This document shows, one piece after another, positions 21,478 through 36,709 of a stretch of 64,000 nucleotides of DNA (within the stretch, counting starts at the first letter, position 1; the number at the start of each line of letters is the position of its first letter). The translations under genes were made by a program, and so were the position numbers. Source of the DNA: Nemophila menziesii (Eukaryota > Streptophyta > Magnoliopsida > Boraginales > Hydrophyllaceae); assembly GCA_029959085.1 (NCBI GenBank), contig JARWIR010000005.1, positions 5,706,501 to 5,770,500 on the forward strand. Direction: 5' to 3'. The notes beneath the pieces were generated by a model. The model did not search any database. It was not told the origin of the DNA and was given only the letters and a program-made list of their open reading frames with translations.

Positions 21478-22492
21478 TAAATATCACAAAATAAGATATT
21501 ATATATTAAATAATTTATTTTATAAAATTCATGAAAAAATTCATATTAACAAATATGTGAAGAGTTGATCGACTGAGAGATGATAAACATATACGGAAAT
21601 TTGAAAACATATTTTATTTTTTATTGAGTATTATATAGAGAGAATAAGGTTTTGATTAAGTAGATTGGGTTAATTAATAAAATATGTTATTTTTTATTAA
21701 ATTGTTATATTTTACTAACTTGATTTTATTTTTCTAGGAATTCATGTTATCGTTTGGTTTGCAGCCTACTTTCACGTTCAGAGGCTTGGTTTAAGATAAA
21801 AAATTAACAAAAATTTAAAACAATATTTTATAACAAATACGTAGATTGTATGTCAAGTTATAATTTTACGAGACTGGCAAGATATTCAGAGAATAAAGAC
21901 TGTTCAGATTGAGTATGGCATCATCTGTTTAAGGATCGATGATACTTAGAGTGATTAACTTTTGGCCAGCAGCAACGCAAAAGTATACGAATCATTATGT
22001 CCTCATTTAAACTAAAAAATATATAAATTTGATATAAATCATTCCCAAGATTAATAAAACTATATATCTTTACTATATCAAATCATATTTAATCTTGTGC
22101 ATGGTACTTGATCAGCTTTTTAAAGTGATGCAATCTACACAATTTATGTTGTTGAGGTGAAAGGTAAAGTTAAAGTTATCAAACTTGTTATAAATACCTT
22201 ACTGGTTCAGTTTTTTTTTATAAAAAAAGGACTAACTTTTTCATCTGGCAACTAAAACCAATTGCAATCAAAGGGGACACAAAATAATAAAAGAATGTAA
22301 TAAGATGTTTTTGCCAAAAATGGTATATCTATAAAATCTATGTACACATGTACATATCTCTATTTTTTCTTCTCATAAACTCTTTTATGATGTTCTATGA
22401 TGGGTAAAAACTCTTAAAATTTTAAAAAGGACAAAAATCTTTTTTTAAGAGATAATAGGAGTACAAAACTAGAAGGGGGAATCTAAATTATA
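21478..22492. other. AT-rich, no recognisable feature
   Basis: I see no gene, structured RNA or bounded repeat. It lies downstream of the B3 exons. Confidence 0.5.
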
Positions 22493-23478
22493 AAATATGA
22501 CATATATTTTTGTAACAATTGTCCATGAATATTAAAGATGGAGTATATAATTTAATTTTATCTCTTACTTTATAATAATAAGTTATCATATAAGATTTTG
22601 GGCCCGTTTGGAAGTGCTTATTTTAGAGTAAAAAAACGTTTTTGGAATAAAATTCAAAATTTTAAAAAATTATTATAAATAATTTTGAAATCTAAAATTA
22701 TTGAAAGTGCTTTTTTCAAGAAGCACATATTTGGTGCTTCTCAAAAAAGTGTTTTTCAAGGTTAAAAAAACTCTTAAAATGCTAAAAGCACTTTTAAGTG
22801 CTTCTCCAAAAAAGCACTTCCAAACGGGACATCATTCTTTTCCGTTCCGAAAAACTGCGATTACAACTCTACACATGAAACTGTTTTAAAATATATTAGA
22901 ATTAATTTTTTTTGTAATGCAGGTAAATCATATCATATAAACAATTAAAACATATAAGTCTTACCAATTCTCGAAGATAATTTGATAACTGGGTTTGTTA
23001 TATTAAGCTCGAATAAATTATTCTCATATATTACACATATTTGAGATTCAAATACGAGATGCCATCGGAAGAGATAATTGTTGAAAAAATTGAAAGAAGA
23101 TTTTGTGACAGACTTTGGTATTTGAGGTAGAAAAACACCTTTGATTGAGTAAACGAGTTAATCTCGGAAAGGGAAGTAGGTTATTGAGAGACCGTGTACG
23201 GCGTGAAGTCCAAAAGTAGGTTTTGGAGGTTGTTTCCAATCTTGGGTTGGGTATTAAATAGGATTTATCTTATTTGGAAAGGGTGAATCAGTCTTTCAAT
23301 ATGTTTAAATTAGGGTTTCATAAAATTGAGTTGGTTTAGATGTTAAGACTAGTATATGGATTGGTCTCTAACAATATATTTTTTTGGGCCGTTTCTTTAT
23401 TGGTTTATTATTATGTTAGCGGACTTATATCCAACTATTTTTTTTAATATTGAATAAAATTAGACTGTTTGCCATATA
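22493..23478. repeat. Dispersed repeat, copy 2 (with MITE inside)
   Basis: Second copy of the repeat at 12100-12880, same orientation, interrupted by the MITE at 22600-22830. A short minus-strand open stretch (23048-23239) is not conserved in copy 1, which argues against a gene. Confidence 0.7.
22600..22830. mobile_element. PIF/Harbinger-like MITE inside dispersed repeat
   Basis: 231 bp; ends gggcccgtttggaagtgctt and aagcacttccaaacgggac are inverted repeats. Copy 1 of the host repeat runs through this position without it (agatttt then continuing sequence), so it is a later insertion. The target duplication is not clear. Confidence 0.85.
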
Positions 23479-23643
23479 AAACAACTTTGTAAAACAGAGT
23501 TACGTCTTTTTTACAATACCCTTTACTTGTAATATGTCCATCTCTACATTCAATATTTAGTTCATCTACTTGTTCCATTTACCCTTTCAAAATTGATAGG
23601 AATGGAATAAATATGGTATGTTTAGTGGCCACGATTTCGTGGT

Positions 23644-23830
23644 GTTTTTTTTTTTTTATTGGTACGTGGATGATCCAGCCAGCTTGCGTGCACCACGTCT
23701 AATCATGTTCAGGGAAGGGTTCGAGCCTTATACCTTTTACTTTACACTTGTTAGGGAAGGAATTCAAATGTTGTACCTCCCCTTTAAATGCTGAATAAAC
23801 AGTGCTCAGGCCGAGCTAACTCAACTGGTT
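23644..23830 (-). mobile_element. SINE-like element with poly(A) tail
   Basis: 187 bp bounded by an exact 11-bp direct repeat gatttcgtggt (23633-23643 and 23831-23841). On the minus strand it ends in a poly(A) (t-run about 23645-23657). It carries a polymerase III B-box-like ggctcgaaccc (about 23718-23728) and a possible A-box in ttagctcggcctgag (about 23811-23825). Length, tail and duplication fit a tRNA-type SINE; the A-box is the weakest element. Confidence 0.72.
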
Positions 23831-23841
23831 GATTTCGTGGT

Positions 23842-24533
23842 ATATTTAAAAGAAATAGAAATGATCTAATTTTTGATAATGGAATACTTGACCCCATATT
23901 TGCAATCCGAAAAACTCTAAAAGCCTACAATGAGGTTAAAGAGGATTCGGCCCTAATCATGGAACTAATGACAAAACTTGTACGCAATCCCCTTAGTTGA
24001 ATAATGTGCTTAGAAAAACAAGACATACTGATAGTAAAACACTAAATGGCCCGCCTACGGAATCCTTTAAATTACATACTACATATAATGATGTTACCCA
24101 AGCTAAGTACAAAACAAAGTACAAAACATGCACAAAAATTACCCAAACTAAGTACAAAAATAATTTTTGATTTTCACAATTAAACTATATATAGAGATTT
24201 CCGAACCAGCCTCCTTAAGGTGTTTCTTAGATTCTTCAGCTTCATCTTTAAAAAAACATCCCTATTAAGCTTTCAAACAAATGAGTTCTCTCTTCCGGTA
24301 TTAGTTATTCTTCTTAGTAACTTCCGATGTATCCCCGAGGTTGGGCAAAACGGTCCATTTACATATTTATAAACCAAAACAATTCATAATATGTGGAACT
24401 TATTTTTTCTTATATCAATATATATCTATCTCCTTTATGTTAAAATACAATGTGTGTAGTAACAAAGATATTCTAACATTGGTACAAAATTATGCATAAC
24501 ATCATAAAATATCTCAATCAATCCGCAATTCAT
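23842..24533. other. 3' flank of the MDAR gene
   Basis: Non-coding; must contain the 3' untranslated region and polyadenylation site of the minus-strand MDAR gene. No other feature seen. Confidence 0.5.
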
Positions 24534-27493
<2,960 letters not shown>

Positions 27494-28845
27494 TTTTTTT
27501 TTTTTTTTTTTGGGTCGGGTAAACGGTTGTATTAAAATATCAAAACTGTACACTATACATGGGTGTTACCTACCTAGACTCGAAAGCTTAAGGTAGCAAC
27601 AAGGAATATAAAAAAACAACTACCTCATACTATACTAATACAAGCTAGCCTTCCACTCACATCCAAAAAAGAATGACGAGGGAACAAGGAAAATAAGATT
27701 GAATAAACACACCATTTAATTTCCTTGGTTACTATTTCTCTAGTCTTGGAAACACCTCTCATAGCTAGGTGATTTCTTGCCGTCCAAATACAATACACGG
27801 TAGCTCCAAAACCCACTTTCCAAGCCTTTCTTCTCCAATTCTCTCTAGCTTTTAATTTTTTTAGCCATTTCAAAGCGCTTAGAATAGTATTCATTTCCTT
27901 GTCTAGTCCAAGCCACATTTTTATATCATCCCATATAGCCTTAGCAAAAGAGCATTCAAAAAATAAATGCCTATTCGATTCAAAATCTTCCTTACACAAA
28001 TCACAAAGTGGATCAAGTTCCATATAAGCAATCCTATTCTTAGTTTTGAGTCTTTCTTTTAATGCCATCCATACAATGATTGCATGTTTCGGATATACAC
28101 TCGGATCCCACACAATATTTGCCCAAGGTTTTATAAAAGTTTTACGACGAAATAAATCATAAGGGAATTTATATACATCATAAAACTCAATTGTATTTAC
28201 CTCATATGTTGATCGGGGCGCCTTAACGGAAGCAAACCATAAAGCTAATATTTCTTTTCTTCCTTCTTCACCTAGGGACCCACGTATAATTTCTTTTAAC
28301 TCCCAAATATTTTTCAAAAGTGGGGAATTACTTATTTTAGGAATCCATTCCCAAAAACCACTACTATTAAAAAACTCACCATGAATCCACCTAATCCAAA
28401 GTGCTTCTTTATTTTCCACTATTTTCCAAATCATCTTTAGAAGTAAAGCTTTATTCCATGCTTCAAAATCTTTAAATCCAAGTCCCCCTTCATTTTTAGG
28501 CATACAAATATTTTTCCAACTAACTTGGGGTGGCTTATTATCCCAATAAAAATTACGGCAAATACTAATAATTCTCTCTTTAACACCAACCGGAACCGGG
28601 AAAATCGTAAACCAAAAACATATCACCCCTTGAAGAACCGATCTAATCAATTCCAATCTACCCGCAAATGAGAGTGAAGAGGCTCTCCAACTCCTAACAT
28701 AACCTTCCAATTTATCAATAAGAGGTTTATAGTCTCTCGATAATAATACGGAAGATCCTAGCGGGACCCCTAAATAACGAAAAGGCATAATCCCTTCCTC
28801 AAAATTCGTAGGTATAATCCCATTAATCAAATCATGAAACTGTGT
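27494..28845 (-). mobile_element. 5'-truncated L1-type LINE
   Basis: Minus-strand element with an 18-nt poly(A) tail (t-run 27494-27511), a short 3' untranslated region and the C-terminal end of ORF2. The 5' end is lost near 28845, the usual result of incomplete target-primed reverse transcription. I could not find a matching target duplication. Confidence 0.85.
27625..28830 (-). pseudogene. LINE ORF2 C-terminal part (zf-RVT)
   Basis: 401 open codons, reading RYLGVPLGS and SWRASSLSFAGRLELIRSVL (post-catalytic reverse-transcriptase region), then WKNICMPKNEGGLGFKDF, and a zinc-binding reverse-transcriptase-associated domain CDLCKEDFESNRHLFFEC with IWDDI. Endonuclease and catalytic reverse-transcriptase domains are absent. 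The long frame without stops suggests a fairly recent insertion. Confidence 0.9.
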
Positions 28846-29040
28846 TTAGACTCGTGTTTAGACACATACCCGAGTAGGTTAGTTAAGATAATTAAGTATG
28901 AAACTGTTCCCTCGGGAATAGGATGATATATGTAATAACGTTTATTCTATTTAAGTAAGACTTGGAACAAAAAAAAAGAACAAAGTGGTATTGAGATCGT
29001 CAAAAGAGATACACGAACGGGTAGTCGAGCGATCTTCTCA

Positions 29041-29432
29041 AAACTAATTTGGACAGACTCAACGACTTAGAGGGAGGCGATTGATGTCCTTGAAGCTGCG
29101 AAGATGGTTATGCAATACAAGGGAAACAAAATATTTATCTGCTCTGATAACCTTGATTTGATTCAAGGTATTAAGTCGCTGCCAACAGCGTGGTGGAAAG
29201 TCAAACCATACGTCAAGAAGATCCTCGCCTATTCTACGAAACATGGTCGTTTGTTCTTTAAGCATATTCAGAGACGTCTTAATGGCATGGCTGACCGATC
29301 TGCGCAGAACGCTAGCAGTGGGGATCTTTAACTCATCACCAGCTTGATATTACACACTGATTCACGCGCCTTGGGATAGGCTAAGACCTCTTAGGGCTTT
29401 GTACGTTTGCATTTGTCCAGAAAAAAATAGGG
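29041..29432 (+). pseudogene. LINE RNase H-like fragment
   Basis: 29065-29328 reads REAIDVLEAAKMVMQYKG, KIFICSDNLDLIQGI and FFKHIQRRLNGMADRSAQ, the pattern of the RNase H-like (RVT_3) domain of plant LINEs, with the SD and ADxxA motifs visible. It stops at 29331 and is followed by a short tail ending in an a-run (about 29421-29428). Opposite strand to the LINE at 27494, so a separate insertion. The stretch 28846-29040 has no recognisable feature. Confidence 0.7.
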
Positions 29433-29639
29433 AGGGGGTTATAAGAGTTCAACTCATCCCGGATCGGTCGCTCAGATCTCCCATAAATTTGATCAAATTG
29501 GGGATAGACCGATGACTAGTTATGTAGGAGCATATTACATCTAAAACTTCTAGTTAGGATATACACCTCCAAACTCCTGAATTTAGGAATATGCTGAATG
29601 GAAATAAGGAATTTATGGTTAACAAACCCTCTAATACTA

Positions 29640-30260
29640 CGCATACAAGGATGAACTTTTCAGCTAGACTTCAATGTGGTTTTAAGGCATTGGGTAACCC
29701 TGAGGCAATCAGTGTGAATTTTAACTGGGTATGCAACTTCACAACCCAAAAGGACGGTTGATGCCTCTCCTTCAATGACCAAGTTGCACCAAATTGTGTT
29801 ATCGTTGCAAAGAGTATGATTGATGGATTTATCCTTACCAAGGACAACAATACGCGTAGGTTCCTGATCTCCCACAATACAAGTATCACCGAAGATATAA
29901 GGTCAGCGGATTGATCGACTTGTTGATCAATATCAGATAGTACTGATTTTATGAACATATCTCGGTCTTGCCTGAATGTATCATTCATCAAGTTATCGAC
30001 TAAGATAGAAAAAAGCGTTCGGGCTCCACTTAGTTCCTTCAAAGATACACTTCATCCTAATTGTTCGGAAATTCCATATAGTGATGAAAACAAAGACTGT
30101 GAGAGTCTTCCCATACCAACCTAAATCGGTGCCATCTTTGATAGTATTGAGAATCCACGATTCGAGGTCTTTGAATTCAACTCATGAGAAATGAAAACTA
30201 GTATAAAATTCATTCCAAAACTATACCTAAGAAGGCATTCAAGAAAAATATGAACCATTG
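29640..30260 (-). pseudogene. Decayed LINE fragment
   Basis: Minus-strand scraps in several frames: MVHIFLECLLRYSFGMNF (zinc-binding end of LINE reverse transcriptase), IWKFRTIRMKCIFEGTKW, and near the low-coordinate end IHTDCLRVTQCLKTTLKSS (RNase H-like). Frameshifted and stop-containing; much older than 27625-28830. 29433-29639 shows nothing else. Confidence 0.55.
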
Positions 30261-30264
30261 TTAG

Positions 30265-31000
30265 TTATATAATTTTTTCTTGAATTTGAGATTATATTTA
30301 ATTGAAGTATCGTTTATCTTCCATTGACCATATGTGTGTGAGTATTGCCTATTTGTATTATGGCTAAATATTAGGCGGTGTTAGTAATTGAGACTATCAC
30401 CCTGGAGGGGGTCGGATTACGGACTTAGCATATAGACGCTTAGGGTGCGTTAGTGAACCGGGAGGTCTTGACTAACCAAGTAGTCACTAGGGTTTAATCA
30501 ACTTGGGTTTGAAATTATTTGTAGGATAACTCGAAAGAGGTCTCTAATACCATAGGATAACATCTTATCTACCCGGGAGATATTTAGGAATAATATTGAA
30601 TCCTAACTAGTGTAAAAAGACCACATCGTCCTTTTCACAGAGGCATGAATTTAACTACTTTGGGAATAACTAGCAAAACTCAAGCATATCTCTCATACAT
30701 GTCAACTCTTTTCTTTAGTTTAATTTGCATTTATCTTTTAGTTTTTATATTCTTATTTCCATAAATCATCTTGATCTTTAAATCAAAAACCCAACAAACA
30801 TTTATTTACTTTTATCGTTATTTGTTTGCAACTTACGCTACCGTACTCTTAAACACATTAATTTTAACCTTGATAGTCGATGTGGATACGATAACCTATA
30901 TACTTATCAATTATAACATGTTAACGACCCGTAAACTTCTAGGAAGCAAGTCCCTTCAAGGGTGTCAATTTATCTATCACAATCTAGGGGATGGCAATTA
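30265..31000 (+). repeat. Diverged gypsy LTR relic (3' half)
   Basis: Follows the order of motifs in the 1.5-kb gypsy LTR family: gactatcaccctggaggg, agtcactagggttt, tagcaaaactcaagc, ttttctttagttt, tatcgttatttgtt. Similarity is partial and neither end is present. A short open stretch at 30771-31010 is LTR sequence rather than a gene. Confidence 0.55.
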
Positions 31001-31019
31001 TCTACAATAAGGTAGTCCA

Positions 31020-31685
31020 GTGGTCCCTATCTAAGAACTTTGTGATCAAAACTACTTCACAAACCCCTAAAATTTTCTACAAGGGGACTGGCCAATCATT
31101 TTGACCTAAGAAAGTCACAACAATAACTTCTTCCCAAACCCTTAACATTCTCAATTAGGGGGTTGACCAATCATTCTGACCTAAGAAAGCCGCGATAATA
31201 ACTTATTCCCAAACCCTTAAGATTCTCTGCTAGGGATCTGATTAATCATGCTAACCTTAGAAAGTCGTGATATTACTTCTTTCTTTAAGATTTTATACTA
31301 TGAGGTCGGCCAATCGTGTCGAACTAAAAAAAGTTGCGACAATAACTTCATCCCAAATCCCTAAGATACTCTAATGGGGGGTCAGCCAATCATTATGACC
31401 TACGAAAGTTGCGACAATAACTTCTTCCCGGACCCCTAAGATTTTCTACTGGGCGTTGTCCAATCATGACGATCTAAGAAGTCGCGACAATAACTTATTC
31501 CCAAACCCTTAAGATTCTATGCTAGGGGGTTGACCAATCATGTCGGCCTAAGAAATTCGTGACAATAACTTCTTCATGAACCCTTAAGATTTTAACTAGG
31601 GGATCGACCAATCATGCTAACCTAAGAATGTTGCGACGATAACTTCTTCATGAAACGTAAGATAATCTACTAGCGTGTCAAATAT
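31020..31685. repeat. ~75-bp tandem repeat array
   Basis: About nine imperfect units. The landmark ccaatcat (or close variants) recurs at about 31092, 31167, 31242, 31310, 31386, 31460, 31533 and 31608, spacing 68-76 bp. Each unit also has ctaagaaagt(t/c)g, caataacttcttccc and acccttaagatt. Units differ enough to suggest age. No coding function is evident. Confidence 0.88.
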
Positions 31686-32329
31686 AAAAGTATTGATTCC
31701 CCTCATTTCCAAAGTAAAGGGGCCGAGATAGGTACACCTGTTTTGTTTCTTACTTTTGAATATAACAAAATTTATGATCCTTTCCCAATTGAGAAAAATA
31801 AGGATAAAGTATTTAAACGACCAAAATTATAGGAATAGAGTAAAAAACACTGACCAAATATTACATAAAACATAAAAGAAAAATTCTGCACAAGAGAAAA
31901 CAAAAGCTATTCAAGACCGCTCATATGGTTTGACCCCCTCCACCCCTATTTGCAAATTGAATAACTAAAAGCACATCGACACTCGCAGTCAACTAAAGCA
32001 AAGGACGAACCTGAAAAGAAAAGCAAGCACAAGACACATTAAAACAAGAAAACCAGGGAGTAAACATTCATAAAATGGTAGAGACCTCAACTCATCTCGA
32101 AATAAAAGGGAAGCCCTCGAGCTATCCCCAAATGGCCTCAGGCCCATAGTTAAAACAATAATAAGAAAAACAGAAAATAAATAGTTTTCTAATTTGTCCA
32201 TTATACTATTATCCAAGATAAATATTTCAACAAAGAAAATGGTGCAATTATGCCCCTTTTTCAAGAATTATTAGAGGTTTTCGGAGTGTTACCGGCGGCC
32301 AAGATCCCAAAAAACTTGTTAAATTAAGC
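31686..32329. other. No recognisable feature
   Basis: Non-coding AT-rich sequence. A 91-codon minus-strand open stretch (31989-32264) has no domain I recognise. Confidence 0.4.
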
Positions 32330-33275
32330 CCTCAATAATTTATTATATAAAAAAATACCTAATAAAATAAATATTTATAAAAAACATCCCTTTTCTAATT
32401 TTTATACCTTTACTACCCTTATTATTAAATATATTATTTTATTATTAAATATATTATTTTATTTTTAATATAATATTTATTTTTAAATATTACACAAATA
32501 ATAGGGTACTTCCACCACCACCACCACCATGTATTTAACCACCACTACAACCACCACCACCACCTCCACCACCACTACCACCTACTACTAATTCCATCAC
32601 ACACACGCACCTCCGTGATTTTTTTTTAAAATCGTCATAACCAATTCTAACAAAATCAGAAAAAAATTGCATTTTTTGATAAAGCAAATTAATATTTACG
32701 TCTATGATTTTTTTTGTATTCTTTTTAAATATTTTTCCGCAGACACAAAATCAATTGTTTAAAACATGAAATTCACTGTTCGAAATAGTGTTCTAATCTG
32801 CAAATATGAAATTCACTATTCAAAACATGAAATTCAATGTTTGAAACAATGAATTTTGTGTCTGTAAAAAAAAATCAAAAAATTCAAAAAAACTTTAAAA
32901 AAATTCATAGACATAAATATTAATTTGCTTTATCTAAATATGTAAATTTTTTATATTTCTGATTTTTTTAGAATTAGTTATGACGATTTAAAAAAAATCA
33001 AGGGAACACACATGTATGATGTAATTAGTAGTAGGTGGTAGCTGTGGTGGTGGTGGTGGTGGTGGTGGTGGTTGAGGTTGTAGTGGTGGTGGTGGTTGAG
33101 GTGGTGGTGGTGGAAAGTTGTAATATAGTGGTTAAATTAAATGATAAATAATAGAAGAATTAAGATGATTATCTAAGTGTATTTTTGTCAAGGGATGTTT
33201 TTAATAAATAATCTTATTACGGGATGTTTTTACCAAATAAAATTTTTAATAGGCATTTATGTGTAAATGACTCCT
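32330..33275. mobile_element. Long foldback (MULE-like) element
   Basis: Near-palindrome centred at about 32800. Left arm about 32510-32800: CCA-repeat tract, ctactactaatt, ttttaaaatcgtcataac, agcaaattaatattta, cagacacaaaat. These return in reverse complement in the right arm to about 33113, ending in a TGG tract. Outer flanks share aaaaacatccc and its complement. No coding capacity. Long inverted arms suggest a foldback or Mutator-like non-autonomous element; the class is inferred and the target duplication not located. Confidence 0.72.
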
Positions 33276-34489
33276 TTATTATTTATTTATTACTTCAAGA
33301 AAACTAAAATATTAAATTTTTGTAGATGATTAATTTCTTATATTTATGTATTAAAATAATAATATAAAATATGGTATAGTATTTAATATAATACTAATAA
33401 TACTATATAAAATAAATGTAAATGCGTGATGGTGTTGATTTGCATATTTTTTTGATAAATATTAACGGTTAACTTTATCAATTAAAAAGACAAAAAAATA
33501 ATATTATTGAATTTTTATATTTATATTTTGATATTGATAGTTATATATTATACATTAATATTTTTAACTTAGAAAATTAAAAAACTTTAACTTCTGAACT
33601 TCCATATATTCAAGCCTCCTTCAAGTTAGTTTTTTTATCCGCTTTGGACCAATCCCTTTTAAAAGGTAGTATTTGAGATAAATGGTGTGAACTGTATTAA
33701 AAGATTATCATATTCCAACCTCCTTTTTTTTCCATTATTGTGCTAATCCAGAGGAACTTTCGTTTCTTTGCTTGTTGGACATTGGGTGAATTTTACCCAT
33801 ATATAGTGTGAATACATTACTTACCCTTTCCCCAGTTTACACATGTTTCACGTGGGAAAGTTATTCTCCCATAAGCTTGGAATTGATTCTTGTAGTTGAA
33901 ACATGCATGTGCTTGAAAATAATATGCGGCTCTAGATTTTAAGAGTTGTTTTTGTGTGATTTTAGTAATATGATGAAAACCCGCACCGATATTCCTTTTA
34001 TGTTTATGGATCCAACTTCCCAGCCTTGCAAGATTCGTGTTTTGTTGCTAGATTTCTTTATAAAGATGGAAGAAGAAAGTTGATATAGTAATTAACTAAT
34101 TTTGAATCTAATAGAAAAAGGAATTAAGGAGGGTATAATATTTTTTTTTTCACCTAAAGGAGGGTATAGTAAGGATAATGATTTACACCAACCTTTCCGT
34201 AAATATATTAATAGTAAAAAAATTCATGTGTTTTAATAAGGGTTAATGTTTAATAAACATACATAGTCTTGTCCTTTATTTTGTAAAAGGTACTGTTTTT
34301 TTATCATCTTAAGATATCTTGAGTTCGTTTTCAATTAGCGATAACAAATTATCTTAAATGGATAAATCAAGAGATTGTACAAAAATTTTATAAAAAACGA
34401 GTTATTAATTATTTTGAATAACAAAAACTGAAATAATATGCATCAGACAAAGAATTTTTTGAAAAAAAATACAGTTCGGTTAAGGAAAA
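33276..34489. other. AT-rich, no recognisable feature
   Basis: No gene, bounded repeat or RNA structure seen. Confidence 0.45.
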
Positions 34490-34612
34490 ATTTCCATGAG
34501 AAAAATTGAGTTCCGAGAAAATTCTCAGAACTCAAAAATTAAGTTACGGGAATTTTTTTTTCTCAAAACTCAAATTGTTCTACAAATCAAAAGTAACACA
34601 AACAAACATATG

Positions 34613-34674
<62 letters not shown>

Positions 34675-35190
34675 TATTTTATGATATATATACTTATTGT
34701 TTTTTTTATTCACATACACTAAAAAATAACTAAAATATATCAAGAATGCAAAAATAAAGCCAAAAAGAAGAACAGTTTGAGTTATGGGAAATTTCCAGAA
34801 CTCGAAATCTAGGTTCTGGAATTTTCCCATAACTCAAATTGCTATTTTTTTGCTACATTTTTATTCTATAATCCACAAATCTATGGTATATATATCATAA
34901 ATATGATATATAATTATTGTTTGGTATTCACAAACACTAAAAAATATCAAAAATGTAAAAATAAAGCCAAAAAGAGGAACAATTTGAGTTATGGAAAAAT
35001 TATCGAAACTCAGAATCTAAGTTCTAACAATTTTTCCATAACTCAAACGGCTCTTGTTTTGCTGCATTTTTGTTCAGTAATCCACAAACATATGGTATAT
35101 ATCATATTTTATGATATATATTTATTGTTTGTTTTTGTTATTCACAAACACTAAAAAAGAACTAAAATATATCAAGAATGTAAAAGTGAA
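34490..35190. repeat. Tandem array of ~230-bp hairpin-containing units
   Basis: Three units. Each starts with an interrupted palindrome (for example gagttatggaaaaatta and its complement tttttccataactc near 34986-35045), then ttttgctacattttt-like sequence, a TA-rich stretch, ttattcacaaacacta, aaaatatatcaagaatg and aagccaaaaag. The first unit has expanded its TA stretch into the microsatellite at 34614-34672. Open stretches here are artefacts of the repeat. Confidence 0.8.
34614..34672. repeat. (TA)n microsatellite
   Basis: Uninterrupted TA run of about 59 bp within the first unit of the hairpin array. Confidence 0.95.
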
Positions 35191-36474
35191 GCAAACAAAA
35201 AAACAGGCTATGTCAAAATTTAACTGGAACCAATAGTGCAATTTTACACTAGTCTTTATATGAAACTATTCCTCCATTTACACTTAACAGACCCTTAGAA
35301 TTCAAGAAAAAATATTTAAACTATATCTTCAATCAAATATATAAAGATGTAAAATAGGCAAATATTTCTACCTTAAATATTGCAGGTTATATTGTTCTTC
35401 AATATGATGCTGCTAGGCCAAGCATCGATACTGTATATGCAACATGTATTTTATTAGATACATATATATTCATGAAATATCATGATTAAATTTTAAACAG
35501 ATACATTATAATTTTACTTTTTCTTTTTTTGTATTGATGTTTACGGTTACAACAGTATCAAATGGTTTGGAAACATGGAAACTGTTTGAAAGATATATAG
35601 AAGGTCGACAACGGCTGTGGTAAAAAAGGATAGAAAAAAATGTATGGTGTTCTTTTATGGGAGAATAAATAATGGCTATGGTTAGAGGATATTAAAATTA
35701 GCGTCAGGGTTTTTTTAGACTCCTTTTAATAATTACAGAAAACCTTTGTATAGTCTAAAGACCAAAATAATGAACAGAAAACCTTCTTTTATCAATATTT
35801 TAGTTGAAAATATATTTCAAATACATTGATATGTAATTATATATTGTATGTTTGTGAGGTTTTAAATAGTCAAAAAATTTATCTATAACCTTTTAAATAT
35901 AAAAATATACAATAAATAATTATAAACTACTCTATAAAACAACCAAATTTATTATATTTCTACTATTTAATACTTTAAAAACTTGAAATATACAATGTAT
36001 AATCATATTAATACACTTGAAGTATATTTTTAGCAAAAGAATCGATTGAATGGAATTTTTGGCCCATTATTTTAGATCACACTGGAGTTTTCTCCAATTT
36101 TTGGAATACATACAACTTTTATACTATTAAGGTAGAGCACACAAGACCAGGTATAATTCTCCTAATAAGACATGTAAGATAAAAGTGGTTGTCATCTATG
36201 TTTAACATTTAATTAATTATTATAATTATTTAAATACATATTAATTTATACATATTAAAAATTATTCAAATTTTTATATTTGTTTTAAATAGAATAAAGG
36301 CTATAGTTGATTTTTTTTGCACCAAAACAAATTTACATGAAGTTAAATCCCTACCACTCATATGAAATAATTTGAATTTATTTTTTAAATTTAATATATA
36401 TCATTTGACAAGGACACAACTCTAACAAACAACCACTTGTAGGATTAGTTGTTTGTACTTTTCTAAGATATTAA
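35191..36474. other. AT-rich, no recognisable feature
   Basis: Non-coding. No bounded element seen. Confidence 0.45.
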
Positions 36475-36706
36475 GGGTCTGTTTGGAAGTGCTTATTTTA
36501 GAATAAAAAAGCGCTTTTGGAATAAAATTCAAAATTTAAAAAAAATTATTAAAAATAATTTTGAAATCTAAAATTATTGAAAGTGCTTTTTTCAAGAAGC
36601 ACATATTTGGTGCTTCTCAAAAAAGTGTTTTTCAAGATAAAAAAAACTCTTGAATGCTAAAAGCACTTTTAAGTATTTCTCCAAAAAAGCACTTCCAAAC
36701 GGGCAC
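36475..36706. mobile_element. PIF/Harbinger-like MITE
   Basis: 232 bp with ends gggtctgtttggaagtgctt and aagcacttccaaacgggcac, flanked by taa on both sides (36472-36474 and 36707-36709). Very similar in length and sequence to 22600-22830. The trinucleotide duplication and end sequence suggest PIF/Harbinger. Confidence 0.85.
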
Positions 36707-36709
36707 TAA

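Noticed and set aside
23048..23239. Minus-strand open stretch resembling a mitochondrial presequence (RCFSTS)
   Set aside because: The homologous repeat copy at 12.5 kb is broken there, and no downstream protein follows.
31020..31685. Possible CRISPR-like array
   Set aside because: Whole 75-bp units are repeated with no unique spacers, and the context is a plant nuclear genome.
34496..34733. Plus-strand frames rich in Y and I
   Set aside because: Produced by the (TA)n run inside the tandem array.
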